From positions 57,239,501 through 57,303,500 of the forward strand of contig NW_024466599.1 in the NCBI RefSeq assembly GCF_017591425.1: a stretch of 64,000 nt of DNA, written 5' to 3'. Of this stretch, positions 1-12,884 are shown one piece after another. Position 1 is the stretch's first letter. Every line of letters starts with the position of its first letter. A model generated the notes under the pieces. That model ran no database searches. It saw only the letters and a program-made list of their open reading frames with translations, and was not told where the DNA came from. This stretch comes from Ochotona curzoniae. Its lineage: Eukaryota; Chordata; Mammalia; Lagomorpha; Ochotonidae. The position numbers were made by a program, and so were the translations under genes.

Positions 1-1787
1 TAGGGTGGCTTGACATTCTGTATTTTTTCAAGTGAAAACTTATGTGGTCATTGGGATGAATCTCACCCTGGCCAGGAACTGTGAGCAGGCTTGCCAAGCA
101 ACCTCAACTAGCTGCAATGTACTGCCCTTGGTCTCCTGCCAAAATGCAATAACGACATAACCACTTGCAGAGAAATGACTTACAATTTGAAGTGAATGAA
201 GGATTTGAGGACCCAGGATGTCATTTTGCAAATTGCATTCTTGAGAGTTACGGCCATTCCCCTTAAAGGGCGGAGAGGGTTGAGTTGTCATTGGTGAATG
301 ACAGATTGCTGCTTTTGGACAATTGACTCAACAATGATAACACTGAAATAGAGAGGGTAGACAAGCTGAAAAATAAGTTATTATTGAATAAATGCCAATG
401 ATGAGGACCCGGGTCTGTCTTTTGTAGGACGCATTCTATAAGAGCCATCCCAGAGAGCTTTGCATTCCAGAAACATGTTATCCAGCCTCTTAAATGACAC
501 ACACACAAAAAAAATCGTAAATATTTTCATCTCTCCTGTTTTCTGCAATTAAATATAGGTGATAGAAGTAGCAAAAGTAATGAATACTTTTAATTGCAAT
601 GTACCTTTTCTACAAAAGTTGCTTCATTTTTGTAATTGTTATTGGTCAGTTTATCAAACCACAAATACTTGAAACCTTGGCATGCACCTATGCATACCTG
701 CAAAAAAGAAATATTTTCAAAAAAGGGTTTGTTTTTCCTAATTTTCTCTTCTTTTTATCTATTACCATAATCCATCACCTAGTCTTTTTAAGCAGTAGCT
801 TATATAATCTTCTAATGGCAACAAATTGAGACCTGGTAAAGAAAAAAATCTTGAGTGAAGTGTTTTCCACAGATTAAGTGCCTCTTTCCCAGATATAGTG
901 CATTTAAGCTGCCAACAATACTCCTCTTCCTCTTCTTCATCATATATCCATTCCCTTCCAAAACAGGACACAGAGTGCCCCATACAGTACTACAATCTCC
1001 ATTGTGCAGTAAAGTGAGAGCTAGCCCATACTATCTTAATTGGATTCAATATTTTAAATAAAACTTCCTAAAAGCAAATCACTCTAAACCATAAAATAAT
1101 TAATTTGCTACATGCAGAAATCTACTTCTTCCCATATCTATCAATGAGAATTAGCTATTTAATTTGGAAAAAAAATGTTGCAGTATATTATGACATGCAC
1201 CTTGGATCCCTAACCTTTTAAGCTTGTATTATTAAAAAAAAACACCAACAGAGATCTTCCATTTGCTGGTTCTCCCCTAAATGGCCAAAATAGCTTGGGC
1301 TAGTTGAGACGAGTGCCAGGAATCCAGAAATCAATGTGTTCCCGTGGTATGAATAGGTTACCCAGCATATTTGTGTCTTTAGTACTGCCTTCTGTGTATC
1401 CATTAGCAGAAAGCTGGAATTGCAAGTAGAACATGGACTCAAACACAACTAGGTGGTTTCTCAATGTCTGTTCCCAAATCTTTGCCTCTGGAAAATTCTT
1501 AGAAATTTACATCTCTTAATGCCATGAATTCATCATCAAGACAGAATGTAATGTTGTGGATGAGTTTGAGTCTTGGAGCAATGCTTAGGCACACTCCTTT
1601 GCATAAAATGCACTTACAAGTTCAATACATACCACTCGACAATTTCCACTGCAGGATGTGTTTTTAATCTATCTGAGTATGTGGGCACAGCCCAGTTTCA
1701 ACCTGTTCTGTGAGTGATCCTGCACAAACTCCTTTTTAACTGGTTACACTTGGTCTCCCTCTCTATAGAAATTCAGGTTCAGTATTT
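1..1787. other. Unassigned AT-rich DNA
   Basis: I see no gene, RNA or recognisable mobile element here. ORFs are under 85 codons, overlap on both strands and have ordinary intergenic composition. A short CA run followed by an A run lies near 500-515. Confidence 0.5.
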
Positions 1788-2110
1788 GGGGTTGGAGTGG
1801 TAACCTAGAGGCTAAATCCACACCTTACATGTGCTGGGATCCCATGTAGGTGCCTGTTCAAGTGCCAGTTGTTCCACTTCCCATTCAGCTCCCTTCTTGT
1901 GGCCTGGAAAAGCAGTAGAGGATAGGACCAAGGCCTTGGGAGTGAGCACCCACGTGGAAGACACGATAGAAGCTTCTGGCTCCTGGCTTTGGATGGGCTC
2001 AGCTCCACCATTGCAGCCACTAGGGGAGTGAACAAATGGATGGAAGATCTTCCTCTCTGTAGCAACTTCTCTGCAAATCTGCTTTGCAACAAAAACACAC
2101 ATATTTTAAA
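1788..2110 (+). mobile_element. CSINE (lagomorph C-type SINE), diverged
   Basis: A tRNA-derived, L1-mobilised SINE. The order of blocks matches better copies in this window: a head with GGATCCCATGTAGGTGCC, then CCCATTCAGCTCCC, the TTGTGGCCTGGAAAAGCAG block, CTGGCTTTGGATGGG, and GGAAGATCTTCCTCTCTG before an A-rich tail near 2100. Many substitutions make this an old copy. No clear target-site duplication was found. Confidence 0.85.
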
Positions 2111-5100
2111 ATTTCAGATGTAATATCCTCCACTCGTCTACGAAGTCAAAACCTATATGTGAACAGAATACCTTGGAATTCATAGCAACATTAAAATTGG
2201 AGAAGCATTGGTTTGTTAGTGACAGGTCATTATTTCCAGCATAAACTTCTGAAAATGAAGTTTTTCTTATTCAGATGCCGACAACGCTTTAGAGGCAAAG
2301 TAAATGTGAAATGCAAGTTCAAAATTAGCTAGGGATATTAGTGACTGAGGGATGTAGCTATAAGTACTCTGTCTAAAGTGGTACATAAACAAATTTCTAG
2401 TCGGCTCTTGTCATTCAGAAAATGTACCCTAACTATGACAGATTTTGTGAATTTCAGGAGAGAAAATTATTTTCACATGAACTCTTCAATCATTTTCAGT
2501 AATTATGGAAGACTAATTTCATTAACACTCTAATTCATCTAACCACTGTGTGCACAGTACATCTGAATCATGAAGTATTTGTACCCACTGTTCTGAGAGT
2601 TATTTCTATATTATAGTGGATGCATTCCAATTTTCTTAATGTTGGTAGATTTAGTAAATTTCAAGATCCCAGTTATAACTCTAACATTACATAAGACTAA
2701 ACTATACAGTGCCTATTACATTATTTGGAATAGAAATCCAAGGAAGGCTTCATTGAGGAAGCTAAACAAGACTGAGTTCTGACAACGTGATAGTATATAA
2801 GATTACCAAGAGAGAGGACAGTGAACAAAGGCGGAAGTACACAGAGGTGTCAGGCATCTGAAAACTAGTAATGGAAGGCCTTGATGTCCTGAACATGGTT
2901 TGTGATAATAACACAAAATTCAACTTACTTTATCTCCATCCCAGAATAGGATTCTGGAATATTACAGTGCTCCCTAACAGTGTTAAATGAATAGCAAGCT
3001 ATTGTTAAATTGTTTCACTCCAAACCCCCTAGCAGCCTTCCACCTGCTATAAATGCTCCCTCTAGATGATTAATCCTAGTGAATGCTTGCAGATGTCATC
3101 CAAGTGCTAGAAATGAAAGGAAACAGTTACATTTTTTTCTGGTAGATATTCTACCGTTTGCCTTGTCTGTCATCAGAATCTTACCTATTAAATCTCTAGT
3201 AATTTCATTAACACAATAAACCCAAGTAGGTACTGTGTTATGTAACAAAGATGATGTGGTTTATAGTCCTCAGTGATTAATTTTATCCATAAATAAAAAT
3301 TTTCCTTCTCCTTGAGTACACTGAAATCAAAATTTTTAAAAATTTTGAGAAGGGATTTAGAGATCCTAACTTTCAAATTTCTTAACCACTTAACTGCTAC
3401 ACAGAAAATCCATCTTTTAGAAACGTGTACACTTAATGTGAACTTGCCCAGAGATTTTGCCTTGGCAAAATTGTTAGATCTTTAAAGTCACATGCCCTGC
3501 TATACACTTACAGTGAGTCAGAATGTAAATTTCCCCAAATTTCCAGGATATTTCACAGACTGCAATTTGGTGGTTGTTGTCTTCAAGGATCTCACAGCTG
3601 TGTCTCAGTTTCCTTCTAGGAGGCAAGACCACAGAAATCAGAGTTTGGACCATCCAAGATCAAAGTTGTTGAGATCCAGGTTTCTGAATCAGTTCCATTT
3701 GCTGGCAACACTCCTTGACTGTCCCCGCCATGAGCAATAGTGCTTCTGTGTTCCTACTGTTCTAGCATGTATCCTCGTCTGACTTGCCAAGTTCTGCACC
3801 TATGCCTGGTATGGTCATTTGTAAAAATTACAAGTAGTTCTGCATGGATCTTCTTTATACCCATCTCTGTCTCCTCCATAATAATTAACCACTTCATTAT
3901 CTAACTGTGTTTGTTTCCTTTCATTTTGGTTATTCCAGAAAATGTAAAGCAACAGGAATAAGAACAGGCAAAAGAATTAAAAAAAAAGAATTAAAAAAAA
4001 AAGATAAGATGATTTCTGAAAAAAAAATGAAATCATGGACTAGTACAAGAGATATGTTCTGGGAAAAGTCGTACAAAGAACACATTAGATGTCTCTGTAT
4101 GTGTAGTTACAGTGGAAAATAGCAAAATGTGAGGCTTTACTGTCATTTAAATTTCTCCTTTTAGGCTTTGTCATTGACTATCAAATCATTTCACTTTTAG
4201 ACACTTGATTCAGTTTTGTGTGATTTTATAGCATACCATATACAGACTTACAAATATATGCAAGCAAAGTAGTTTAAATAACTTTATCCTTACAATCATC
4301 CTCACTTTGGTTCTTTTTTATGCACAGATATATATACTTTACAGTTACTTTAAAAGCAGGCTTCCTGTATATAGAGTGTTCCCTATGGGGATAAATTCAA
4401 ATGTCCTGATTGATAAAGGATATAATCAATCTGTATTTATCTCTTGGATCCAAAACCTATAACTTGTTCTCCCTTGACCTCTACAATGCTGGGATGTGGC
4501 AGCTGCATACTGACCTCAAGGGCACTGCTGACCTAATAATAGTCACAATTTGGGGAAATTACAGGGAAGAAAGGAACCTTTAAAAATGCATACAGTATGC
4601 ATACCTGATATTTTGCATCAGCAATTTCCTTCTCTTTTTCTTCATGTCTATCCCAGGAAATAGAGAACCAAAGAGTAGATTCCAAAGCACAACTTTTTGG
4701 CTTAATAGCATTTAAATAACAACTTGGTTTTTATATTTAAAAACAAATCTAAATGTCAGTTATCAGCCCTATTCCCTTATCTCTCATACTCTTATAAAGT
4801 AAATCTAACAATGTCATCAATACTTCCACTCCATGCTTAAAATGTTCTTTGATCAGGTGAACAAACAGAAAATGAAAACTTAACATTAGTGAATACCTAA
4901 TGGGTATTGTAATTCAGTAGTGTAACAAAATCTAATGGCACCAACTTTGCTACTCATTTGGATATAAGCAAGATAATTTTGTAGTAATTGAAAGCATGTG
5001 TGTACAGTGGTTGTACAATTTTAATAAAGCTCATATCAGCAGGCATCTCAAGCATCTCTAGTTTAATTTTCAGCTAAATGGAAGCCAAGAACTTCACGGT

Positions 5101-5209
5101 ATTTTCCCTAAGCACTAGTCTGCTTTGTTCTACTGTAGCCAATCCAGCTCTCTTTTAATTAGTGTTAAAGTGCTTCCAGATCTTTAACATATTTGTGTGT
5201 GTAACTGAT
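2111..5209. other. Unassigned AT-rich DNA
   Basis: About 3.1 kb with no feature I can support. It has short A runs near 3980-4030 and scattered ORFs below 85 codons. Very old repeats may be present but cannot be named by eye. Confidence 0.45.
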
Positions 5210-5325
5210 TTTACTTTTTAAAATATGAAACATTTTAATAATTGTATATATTTATGGGCTACAGTGTGATATTTCAGTATACGTAATTACAGTTATTAAC
5301 ATTTCTCAGATTGTCCAAGCCTGCT
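5210..5325 (-). mobile_element. L1MA-like 3' UTR fragment, antisense
   Basis: The stretch with TATATTTATGGGCTACAG, followed by a block of the type GTGATATTTCAGTATACG, resembles the reverse complement of the ancient L1MA 3' UTR. The same region appears in sense orientation at 62790-62890. It is a short 5'-truncated relic. Confidence 0.55.
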
Positions 5326-6035
5326 AAAATCTTGGCCACACCTTCCAAGGTGCAGCACAAGAACTGCCTAGACATTTTCTAACTGGTTGAGAGACCTCCA
5401 ATGGGGAACATCTTCCCTGCAGGTTCCCACTTGGACAAGGAGAAGTCAGAGAATGATGCAAATATCAAAATCCTTCCGAAAACCTTTGTTGTCTGTCTCC
5501 TTTCAAGAGGCACCCCACCTCCCAGCCCTCTCCCAGGAAGTTCTCCCTCTTTCTTAGTTTTACTTGGCAAATAAAACTTCTGTCTGCAACAGATTCCTGG
5601 ATTTTTGTTTCTGTACTAAGCTGAAGAAAGAATCCATCAATCTTTCCTCGTAACAACTTCCCCATTTTTTGTCATTACTTTTTGAATAAGCCTTGGAGTT
5701 CATCTCTTGTGTTGCCTCAGAAAAACATAATAGATCATTGTAACTATTATCATCCCTTTATGCTACATAACAAAACCCAATCTATCGTCAAATGATGCTG
5801 TTGTCGCAGAGAAAGTTTCTTATAATCATGTGATCTCGGTTTTTCTCACTCAACACCATAGAATTTGCTATCCCAGAGAAAGGGAGAAATCTCTTCCCAT
5901 GGAAACATTCTGGGATGAAGACAATAGCAAGGAGAAAGCAAGTCTACAAATGAATCTTCACATGGATCTGAATAATCCAAAATAGATTTAAATTTTGATG
6001 TGTAGGCTTGGGAATATCATCAGATGAGAGGAGGG
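5326..6035. other. Unassigned DNA
   Basis: No gene or recognisable repeat. Two overlapping minus-strand ORFs of 63 and 66 codons (5379-5665) are short, lie in overlapping frames and look like chance. Confidence 0.45.
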
Positions 6036-6240
6036 CGATATGAGGGGACCTGAGATTGAGTCCTGGCTCCAGCTCTGATTGTAAATCGCTGGTCATGTCA
6101 AGGGCGCAGCAGGCACTGGCTCAGATTCCTGGGGACCTGCCACCTGCATGCAGCACTAGACGATGCTCTGGGCTCCTGGCTGTCCTCACCCGGCTCTGCC
6201 TGTGGAAACGGCAGCAGTAGGGACATTTTTCTGTTTTTTT
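6036..6240 (+). mobile_element. Old CSINE2-like fragment
   Basis: Blocks such as GAGTCCTGGCTCCAGCTC, GACCTGCCACCTGCATG and CTGGGCTCCTGGCTGTCC follow the order of the older lagomorph C SINE (question head, 'cctgccacccatgtgg' region, 'ggctcctggctt' region). It ends in a T/A-rich run near 6230. It is heavily diverged and internally shortened, so the family call is tentative. Confidence 0.45.
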
Positions 6241-6433
6241 TTTATTTTAAAAAAGTATTCTATTTATCTAAAAGGTATTTTAACAGGCCAAAAGTATAAT
6301 TAATATCCCTAACCCTAACTTCTTTTCTTTCACAGGAAGACTAATTGTGCAACCAGACAATGGTGGTAACCAGATAATGGTAGTAATAGACTAGGAACTA
6401 CTAACAATGTCTTATTTTAAAATAAAGATGCTT

Positions 6434-6470
6434 GTGCTCACTTTAGCAGCACATAAACAAATATATAAAG
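6434..6470 (+). pseudogene. U6 snRNA 5' fragment (pseudogene)
   Basis: GTGCTCACTTTAGCAGCACA resembles the first 20 bases of U6 spliceosomal RNA with three substitutions, and the match continues weakly for a few bases. The rest of U6 is absent and the sequence passes into an A/T-rich run. L1 machinery commonly makes truncated U6 copies. It is too short to be functional, and chance similarity cannot be fully excluded. Confidence 0.5.
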
Positions 6471-6611
6471 ACTTTTTTTAGTATAAATGTTTTTCTATCA
6501 CAAATTCCTGTTCCTCATGCATTATAATCTTGTGAAACATGATTCATCATACCATAATTGTCTATTGGATTAATTTACAGGTAGAAAAAGTTTTATTTCT
6601 TCTCAAGTGCT

Positions 6612-6700
6612 ATGTATATAAGAGAGGGCATTCAAAAAGTTCACAAAAATTGTATATTACAAACAGATATCCCCAGGGCTAAATATATTTGTGCCAAAAT
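6612..6700 (+). mobile_element. Possible mariner-like (MADE-type) terminal segment
   Basis: GGCATTCAAAAAGTTCAC and, further in, ATATTTGTGCCAAAATTAA resemble the terminal-repeat region of a short non-autonomous mariner element common in mammals. A minus-strand CSINE begins directly after it. A second candidate is at 21408-21478. The call rests on two short blocks. Confidence 0.35.
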
Positions 6701-7021
6701 TAATTTTTTCTTTGTTTATTTTAATTGGAAAGTCAGATTTACAGAGAAGGAACAACAGATAAAAAGATCTTCCATCTTCTGGTTTGATCTCCAAATGGCT
6801 ACCACAGCTGGAGCTAAACTGATCTCAAGCCAGCACTTTCTGGGTTTCCTGCGTAGGTGCAGGGTCCCTAGGCCGTAGGCCATCTTCTACTGCTTTCCTG
6901 GGACAAAAGCAGGGAGGTGGAAGGGAAGTGGAGCAGCCAGGATACAAACCAGCACCCATGTGCAACCCTGGAGCACACAAGGCAAGGAGTTTATGCACTA
7001 GGCTACTACACCCGGGCTTTT
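6701..7021 (-). mobile_element. CSINE, antisense
   Basis: Read on the minus strand it has the full CSINE order. On the plus strand these appear as a T-rich tail, AAGATCTTCCATCTTCTGG, GGTGCAGGGTCCC, CTGCTTTCCTGGG, GGAAGTGGAGCAGCCAGGAT and a head ending in ACACCCGGGC. It is diverged but close to full length. Confidence 0.9.
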
Positions 7022-7200
7022 GCCTTGTAAGGTATATTTTTAATGAACATTTTACTGTCCCTTCCTACATCTTGAGTTTTTCATCTGTACAATTTTCATG
7101 CTTTTTAAAAGAACTCTTACAGGTTTTCTGATGTTAAATTATTTCAGTATTAGTTTGTCTGAAAAAGTTATAAATTATCCACTTCTGAATAATTTCTCTT
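7022..7200. other. Spacer between opposed CSINEs
   Basis: AT-rich DNA. TTTTCATGCTTTTTAAAAGA near 7095 may be the far end of the mariner-like element at 6612, but this is weak. Bases 7186-7200 are the left target-site duplication of the next CSINE. Confidence 0.4.
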
Positions 7201-7517
7201 GGGCCTGATGCTGTGGCCTAACGGCTAAAGTCCTCACCTTGAATACACTGGAATCCCATATGGACACCAGTTCTAATCACAGCAGCTCCACTTCCCATCC
7301 AGCTCCCTGTGTTTGGCCTGGGAAAACAGTTGAGGATGGCCCAAAGCTTTGGGACACTGCGCCTGCATAGGAGTCCCAGAAGAGAATCTGGGCGCCTGGC
7401 TTCGGATCAGCACAGCACCAGCTGTTGCAATCACTTGGGGAGTGAATCATTGGATGGAAGATCTTCCTCTCCTCCTATTTTTATTGCAAAGTCAGATATA
7501 TGTAAATCTTTAAAAAA
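7201..7517 (+). mobile_element. CSINE with 15-bp target-site duplication
   Basis: A near full-length C-type SINE beginning GGGCCTGATGCTGTGGCC and ending in an A-rich tail. It is flanked by the perfect direct repeat TGAATAATTTCTCTT at 7186-7200 and 7518-7532. This fixes both ends and shows insertion by L1-type target-primed reverse transcription. An imperfect B box (GGTTC replaced by AGTTCTAATC) argues against current Pol III activity. Confidence 0.95.
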
Positions 7518-7764
7518 TGAATAATTTCTCTTGATACTGAATCACACTGAGTTTTCTTGCACCATTATAGACTTCCGCATGTAAACCAGGGAACACTTTC
7601 CTCTTGCTCCCCTGATTTACACTCTAATGTCTTAGCCCTGTTCATCTTGCTTTTCTTTTAATTTTTTTTTTTACTTCATATTTTGCAGTTTAAGTATTGA
7701 AAATACTCAGGACAAAATTTGTGTACATATACCTTGTTTATTGTTGCATTTCTAGGATACATTG

Positions 7765-7870
7765 GTTATTTATTTACTTCTTTTTATTATCATTTTATGA
7801 TACAGTTCCATAGGCCCTGGGATTTTCCTTATCCCTTCCCTAATTCCTCCCCCCATATATTGTTTTGCAT
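7765..7870 (-). mobile_element. Lagomorph L1 3' UTR end, antisense
   Basis: ATGATACAGTTCCATAGGCC followed by a C-rich tract (TCCTTATCCCTTCCC) is the reverse complement of the G-rich 3' UTR repeated at 27235, 32990, 52165 and 56052. A T-rich stretch on its left would be the tail. The L1 body beyond 7870 is not recognisable. Confidence 0.6.
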
Positions 7871-9109
7871 ATATTAATGGGAAAATTATTGGCCAATACT
7901 AGTTCATGTTTTATACATCTGTTCCTTCATATTACCCTTACTTATGTTGCTCAAAGTGAAGTTCAAATTGAGCAACTCACATATTCTATTTCTATTCACA
8001 TGTCTGCATGTGGACTTGACTTTCTTCATTGGTATTCAAACCACTAATGAGTCCCTGATATCTCTCCCATGGTTCTGATGCTGAATTTTATATCATTTTT
8101 TCGACTTCCCTTCTGATTAAATTGTTCATACATTCCCTTTTTAGTTTTGTTAGCAAATAGAAGCTAACCACAAACTATTCTTAAGACTTAATAGCTTTTT
8201 GTTTTCAGAATGTTCACCTCCCTGAACTTTTTGAAGATACACTCGTATAGAATAAAATCAAAGATTGAGAATAGGACAGCCCAATATTCAGAAGTGAGGA
8301 AAGATTCAAGCAGAGAACAGGACATGATTAAGAAGCTGCTAAGTTCCTTTCTTGATTACAGCAGTAATTTTAAATCTTCTCTTTATAATCATGCACCAAG
8401 TTATATAATTTGACTTTTTCTAATTGTAAATATGACATTTGAATATAATTTCTATGTTTTAAATTCTGTTATGTATAGTTATCATACTTTATAAGTGTAC
8501 ATCCTGAATACAGTATAAAATTGAAAAATCCTATTTATGTATAAATTCTTTGCTTTTATGTTAAGTCCTAAAGGTTCTTATCCTGAAACAGTAAAGAGAT
8601 TTGTGTAAAGATTGTGTATAGTATCACATTAATTTATCCGTGTTACAATTTGTTAGCTCTTACTCAATTCCTAAACTATTAGGCATCTTTTTAATTATTT
8701 ATGATTATGATATTGTTTGGTAGCTTTATGAAGTATCATTATGAATTTCAAGCTTCACATGCATTTTAAGGGATTCTTGAAAATATTACCAGACTATATC
8801 CCAGCAAGTTATTTTTTAATTAATATCCCTAGCATCATTTTGTAAATCAATGTGATTTTACTATTTACTATTGCCCTCTTAAAATACATGCTAATTTTGA
8901 GAGTATGGCACTCTTTTTGGCTGATTTACCTTTCTTTCATTATTGACAAAAGATAAAATCAATTCCTTTTTCTAATATTTTTTTTCAATTATTGTCCTGA
9001 ATATATCACACATGTTTGCAAATTGGAGATATCAACATGAGTGAAGATATGGGCAGAGATGCAAATTCATTAGGAAATGATGGAACCGCTCAAAACATTT
9101 GCTGCAATG
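7871..9109. other. Unassigned AT-rich DNA
   Basis: No supported feature. TGAACTTTTTGAAGATAC at 8224-8241 resembles a mariner terminal end, but nothing matching it is visible nearby. Confidence 0.4.
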
Positions 9110-9525
9110 ATCGAGGAAGTATGGAAGGATGCGTAATGGCCTCCTAACCCCTGTAAACTGTATACTACATGCTATTTAAAAGGGAATTAGTCGATGTGGT
9201 TTAGGTAAGGGTTTGAAGATAGGGTGATTATTCTGAATAATTTCAGGGGATTCAAGTCAATACAACAGTCCTTTAAAGATGTGACGAGATTTGAATATGT
9301 GACTGTTGACTTTGTGGCCAGATGAAGAAGGCCATCAGCCAAGGAATTAAAATAACCACTTGAATCTTGAAAGTGCCAAGGATTGGATTCTCCCCTGAAT
9401 ATTGCCAAAGGAAAGGAGCACTACCGATTACTTGATTTGGGCCCAGAAAGTTGTGTTTTGGAATTAAGATCTCCAGAACTTTAAAATGATAATTTTGTCT
9501 CGACTTGTGATAATTTAAATAATAA
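9110..9525 (+). mobile_element. MLT1 LTR (ERVL-MaLR), sense
   Basis: An ancient solo long terminal repeat from a non-coding retrovirus-like element. Landmarks follow MLT1 order: a block with TGGCCTCCTAACCCCTGTAA, GGGAATTAGTCGATGTGG, a GATTATTCTGAATAATTTCA block, GGCCATCAGCCAAGGAA, GGATTCTCCCCTGAATAT, TGATTTGGGCCCAGAAAG and ATCTCCAGAACTTTAAAATG. No internal region follows. It is heavily mutated. Confidence 0.85.
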
Positions 9526-12500
9526 AAAAGGAAACAACATACTAAATTTGGAGACAATAAGAAATTAATTTCAAATTTATTCAGTTGTCTTCTTGTAAAC
9601 AGAGTCTCCCTAGGAGTGATCCAACAGGAGTTGAATGCTGAGACCAAGAGTATGCAAGTGAGTTTAGAAGCATTTCCAGGTGAGTAAATCTCTAAATCTA
9701 ATACTACACAGCGGATAGAGTGTCAGTTATGACTTCAGAAGGTAGAAAAGGGATAAAGGCTTGCAACTGTTCCCCTATCATTTAAGGAAATTAAGGGGGA
9801 GGAGGCAGTGTGTCCTGTGAACCTTGGTGGCCCCTTCCCTGGAGCCCAATGTCAGAGATGCTAAGCTAACAATTCTTCTCAGGTCCTGTAATACAAGCTT
9901 CTTTTGCTTTTCCTTCCTTTTTGATTTTTAATCCTTATGACTATCTGTAAAGAAAGTTATGGAATCCAAGTAAAGAGAGATAGAAATGTGCCTGCATATG
10001 GGTTAAAACCGAACTCATGTGCAGGACATGGTGCTCCTGCAGCAACCGAGCAGGAGTCACAGGAAGAGCACTTAAAGACAAGAATGCCAAGGATAAGAAG
10101 AGATGAGGAAATGCTGGCTGGAACAGCCCAAAAGCTAACCCTGTACTTGCTGCTGTATCCCTGCTTCCTTCCCCCACCCCTCCTAGTGCTAAAGAAATAG
10201 CTTACTCACTGCTGTTTAAAAGATGTAGACAGGGGATGACAGGGCTCTCAGCTCCTCTGGAGATACCAAAGCTGAGCGTCCTCCAGGGCAGTACGTACTA
10301 CTTCCTTTCCATAAGTGGCTATCAAGTCTCTGCAGGTCAATTTTCCTAACAAAGGAATTTCAGCAACTAGTAATGAAGGAAAGTAACTTTTTTGATCATC
10401 AAAAGTACAAAGTTGAAGAGAAAGGTGAAATGACTGACAATAGTTACCTAGCATGCCACAAGTTTTTGAAAGATTTAAATGCAAACATTTGTTTCAACTA
10501 AAATCATTTTAGGTTCTTCTGAAGTATAACAAGAGGCTTACAATTTGTGCAATGTCTATCCTTTGCCCAAATCACATCTTTTTCTTTATATCTTTTTTTT
10601 TTTTTTGGTTCGTTTGTTGATTTTTAAACTATGTGTCATGCTTGAGGAGCTTGTAAATTCAGATCTTAGAAGCTTCCCCAAACCTTCCGTAATTTGACAC
10701 AGATTTACAGCTGACTAGAAGCAGGATCATCCAAGGGATGTGGGAGCTGTGATCAAGTGATCACAGCTCCGTTAACATTTAATGGAATAAATGGCATGTC
10801 CCATCTGAAAGGATCAAGGAAGTTTGGAAAACCATCAAACATAGCAGAGCTTGTCTTCTAACTTGAGTTTATCTGTTTAGCTTTATGAAATTATTTCCCA
10901 AAATCTTTAAAGTGATTCCCGTGGAGTTTTCTCTTTTAAAGGTGGCTAACTGCCTCTCCCTTTACATTCAATAATCCCCTTTTCCACACTACATTAGGAA
11001 TGTATCAAAGCAAAGCAAATAGTATCTTAACTGAAGTGAAGGAGTTGGGGGAGGATTTTACAGCTCTGTCTTGCTTTTTCCTCATGTAATTATTTATAAT
11101 AACATGACAGTATTTCCTGAAGCTCCTGTTAAATCAATGCTATGTATTTTCCTCATTTTCTACACCAGAAAATAAAATTTTCTTTTCTGCAAGGGAATAA
11201 CTACTACCTAAGAGGGTACAGTTTTGAATGATTCCATTATTAAATCACGGAGTTTCTAATGTTGAGTTTCTAATGTTCTAATATTGAGTACTTGACTCCA
11301 AAGAAACAAACTGAAAATGCTATGCTGTATTAGATCTGAATAGATCACATTAAAGAAACGTGTTTTCTGCCAGATAAATTTCATCTCCATTTCAGAGAAA
11401 AATTAACAATGTTTTCAGTTGTTGATCAAATGTGTAGCAAAGTTTTTCATTTATTTATATCTATCCTTGCAAATGGTATCAATTTAACATGTCTATTTTA
11501 GGGAGTGAAGAGAGACAATCTACGAAACAGGTGATCCTGCATGCATGGAAAGAGCAGCTCTATCCTCTTTCTCTTTGGACAGTTTGTTTACTGCCACTTG
11601 ATGCTGAGTGACAGCATCATCAGGTGCACTTGCTTGGAGATTACTCATTGTAGGAGCATCATAGAAAAGTATGCTGACCCTTCCTCATACCTGTATCTAT
11701 GGAAAACTTCATGCAATTATACATATAAACCTACAAACAGGATGAAGTAACTACAACTCTAAAGCAAGGCTAAGTTAACTACAGCCTCTTAGAGAAAGCT
11801 ATTCAATTGTCTGTATACAGTTCATGAGCAAAGAATGGATTTTCTAAATGAACACTCTCATTACTGAGGATGAATGCTACTTTTTAGGCCAAGTAACAAA
11901 TTTTACCTACCCCTAATTTAATTCTCCTTATTCGTGCACCAACAAAAAATAATTCTACACATTATAGCCTTGAGTTTTGCCTGGCCTACGATTTTTCAAG
12001 TGTTTAGTACCTGACCCTTTACAGGAGAAGTTGATTTACTCCTGATGTAGAGATCCAAGTTAAATCTCTGCCTACAAGACATACACTATAATAGCACTTA
12101 GTCTTCACAGTGTTGTTTGACATATTTAATATATTTTTATAAGTTCCAGAACTTTCTAATTCAGATAATACATCCTTTGGTTTCTTGAGTCTCAGGAGCA
12201 GCTTTATCATCAATATTTACAATATTCATTATCATGTAAAATTTAAGTGTCTCCAAATCCTCCCTAGGCTTAGTTGTATCAGGTGGTACCTGACACTAGA
12301 GGAGAATCTCTGATTATATTTTACTGAATTTGCATTTCATGAAATTATATTTTCATTGTTCATAGTAATACTTAACGAGTTGTGAGAGGGTGGTTTCTGC
12401 TGACTTAAGAAAGGACAATCTATCATGTTTTACATGATAGATTTCTTGAACTGACTTTTGGCCACTGCTATAAATTGGAGCTGTCTCTGGGTGCTTCTGC

Positions 12501-12880
12501 TCTGAAAATCTGTCCCTGAACATTTCCAACTAGAGCTACTTAGGAACAGCACCAATCTTCTCTTTTGATTGTTCACACACTGTCACCTTTCAGCATTTCA
12601 AACCTTCCTCTGTCTCAGAATGCTAAGATACCTTGACCTTCAAAAGCAGAATGAAAGCAACTGGCATACCTTTCCCCTTAAATAATCTTACAACCTACTT
12701 GCACACACCAATCCAGCCAGCCTTAAAACTATAGACTGCCTTTTTCTTCTCTTTGTTAATGCTGAAACCATGTAACTTGTCCTTTTTTGGAGGGGGACAC
12801 CTATCACGCCTTCTAAAGAGTTTCCTGGAATCTCTGCTTATTAAGGCCAATTTCAGGTAAAGTAAGTTCTGTCTTTTCCA
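9526..12880. other. Unassigned DNA
   Basis: About 3.3 kb with no gene or named repeat. The 87-codon plus-strand ORF at 9937-10200 overlaps a 78-codon minus-strand ORF, has no recognisable domain and sits in otherwise non-coding sequence. A T run lies near 10590-10605. Confidence 0.45.
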
Positions 12881-12884
12881 TGGA

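Noticed and set aside
9273..9647. 124-codon minus-strand ORF
   Set aside because: It lies on the antisense strand of a recognised MLT1 LTR.
9937..10200. Possible small gene (87 codons)
   Set aside because: No domain, an overlapping antisense ORF of similar length, and no splice or promoter evidence.
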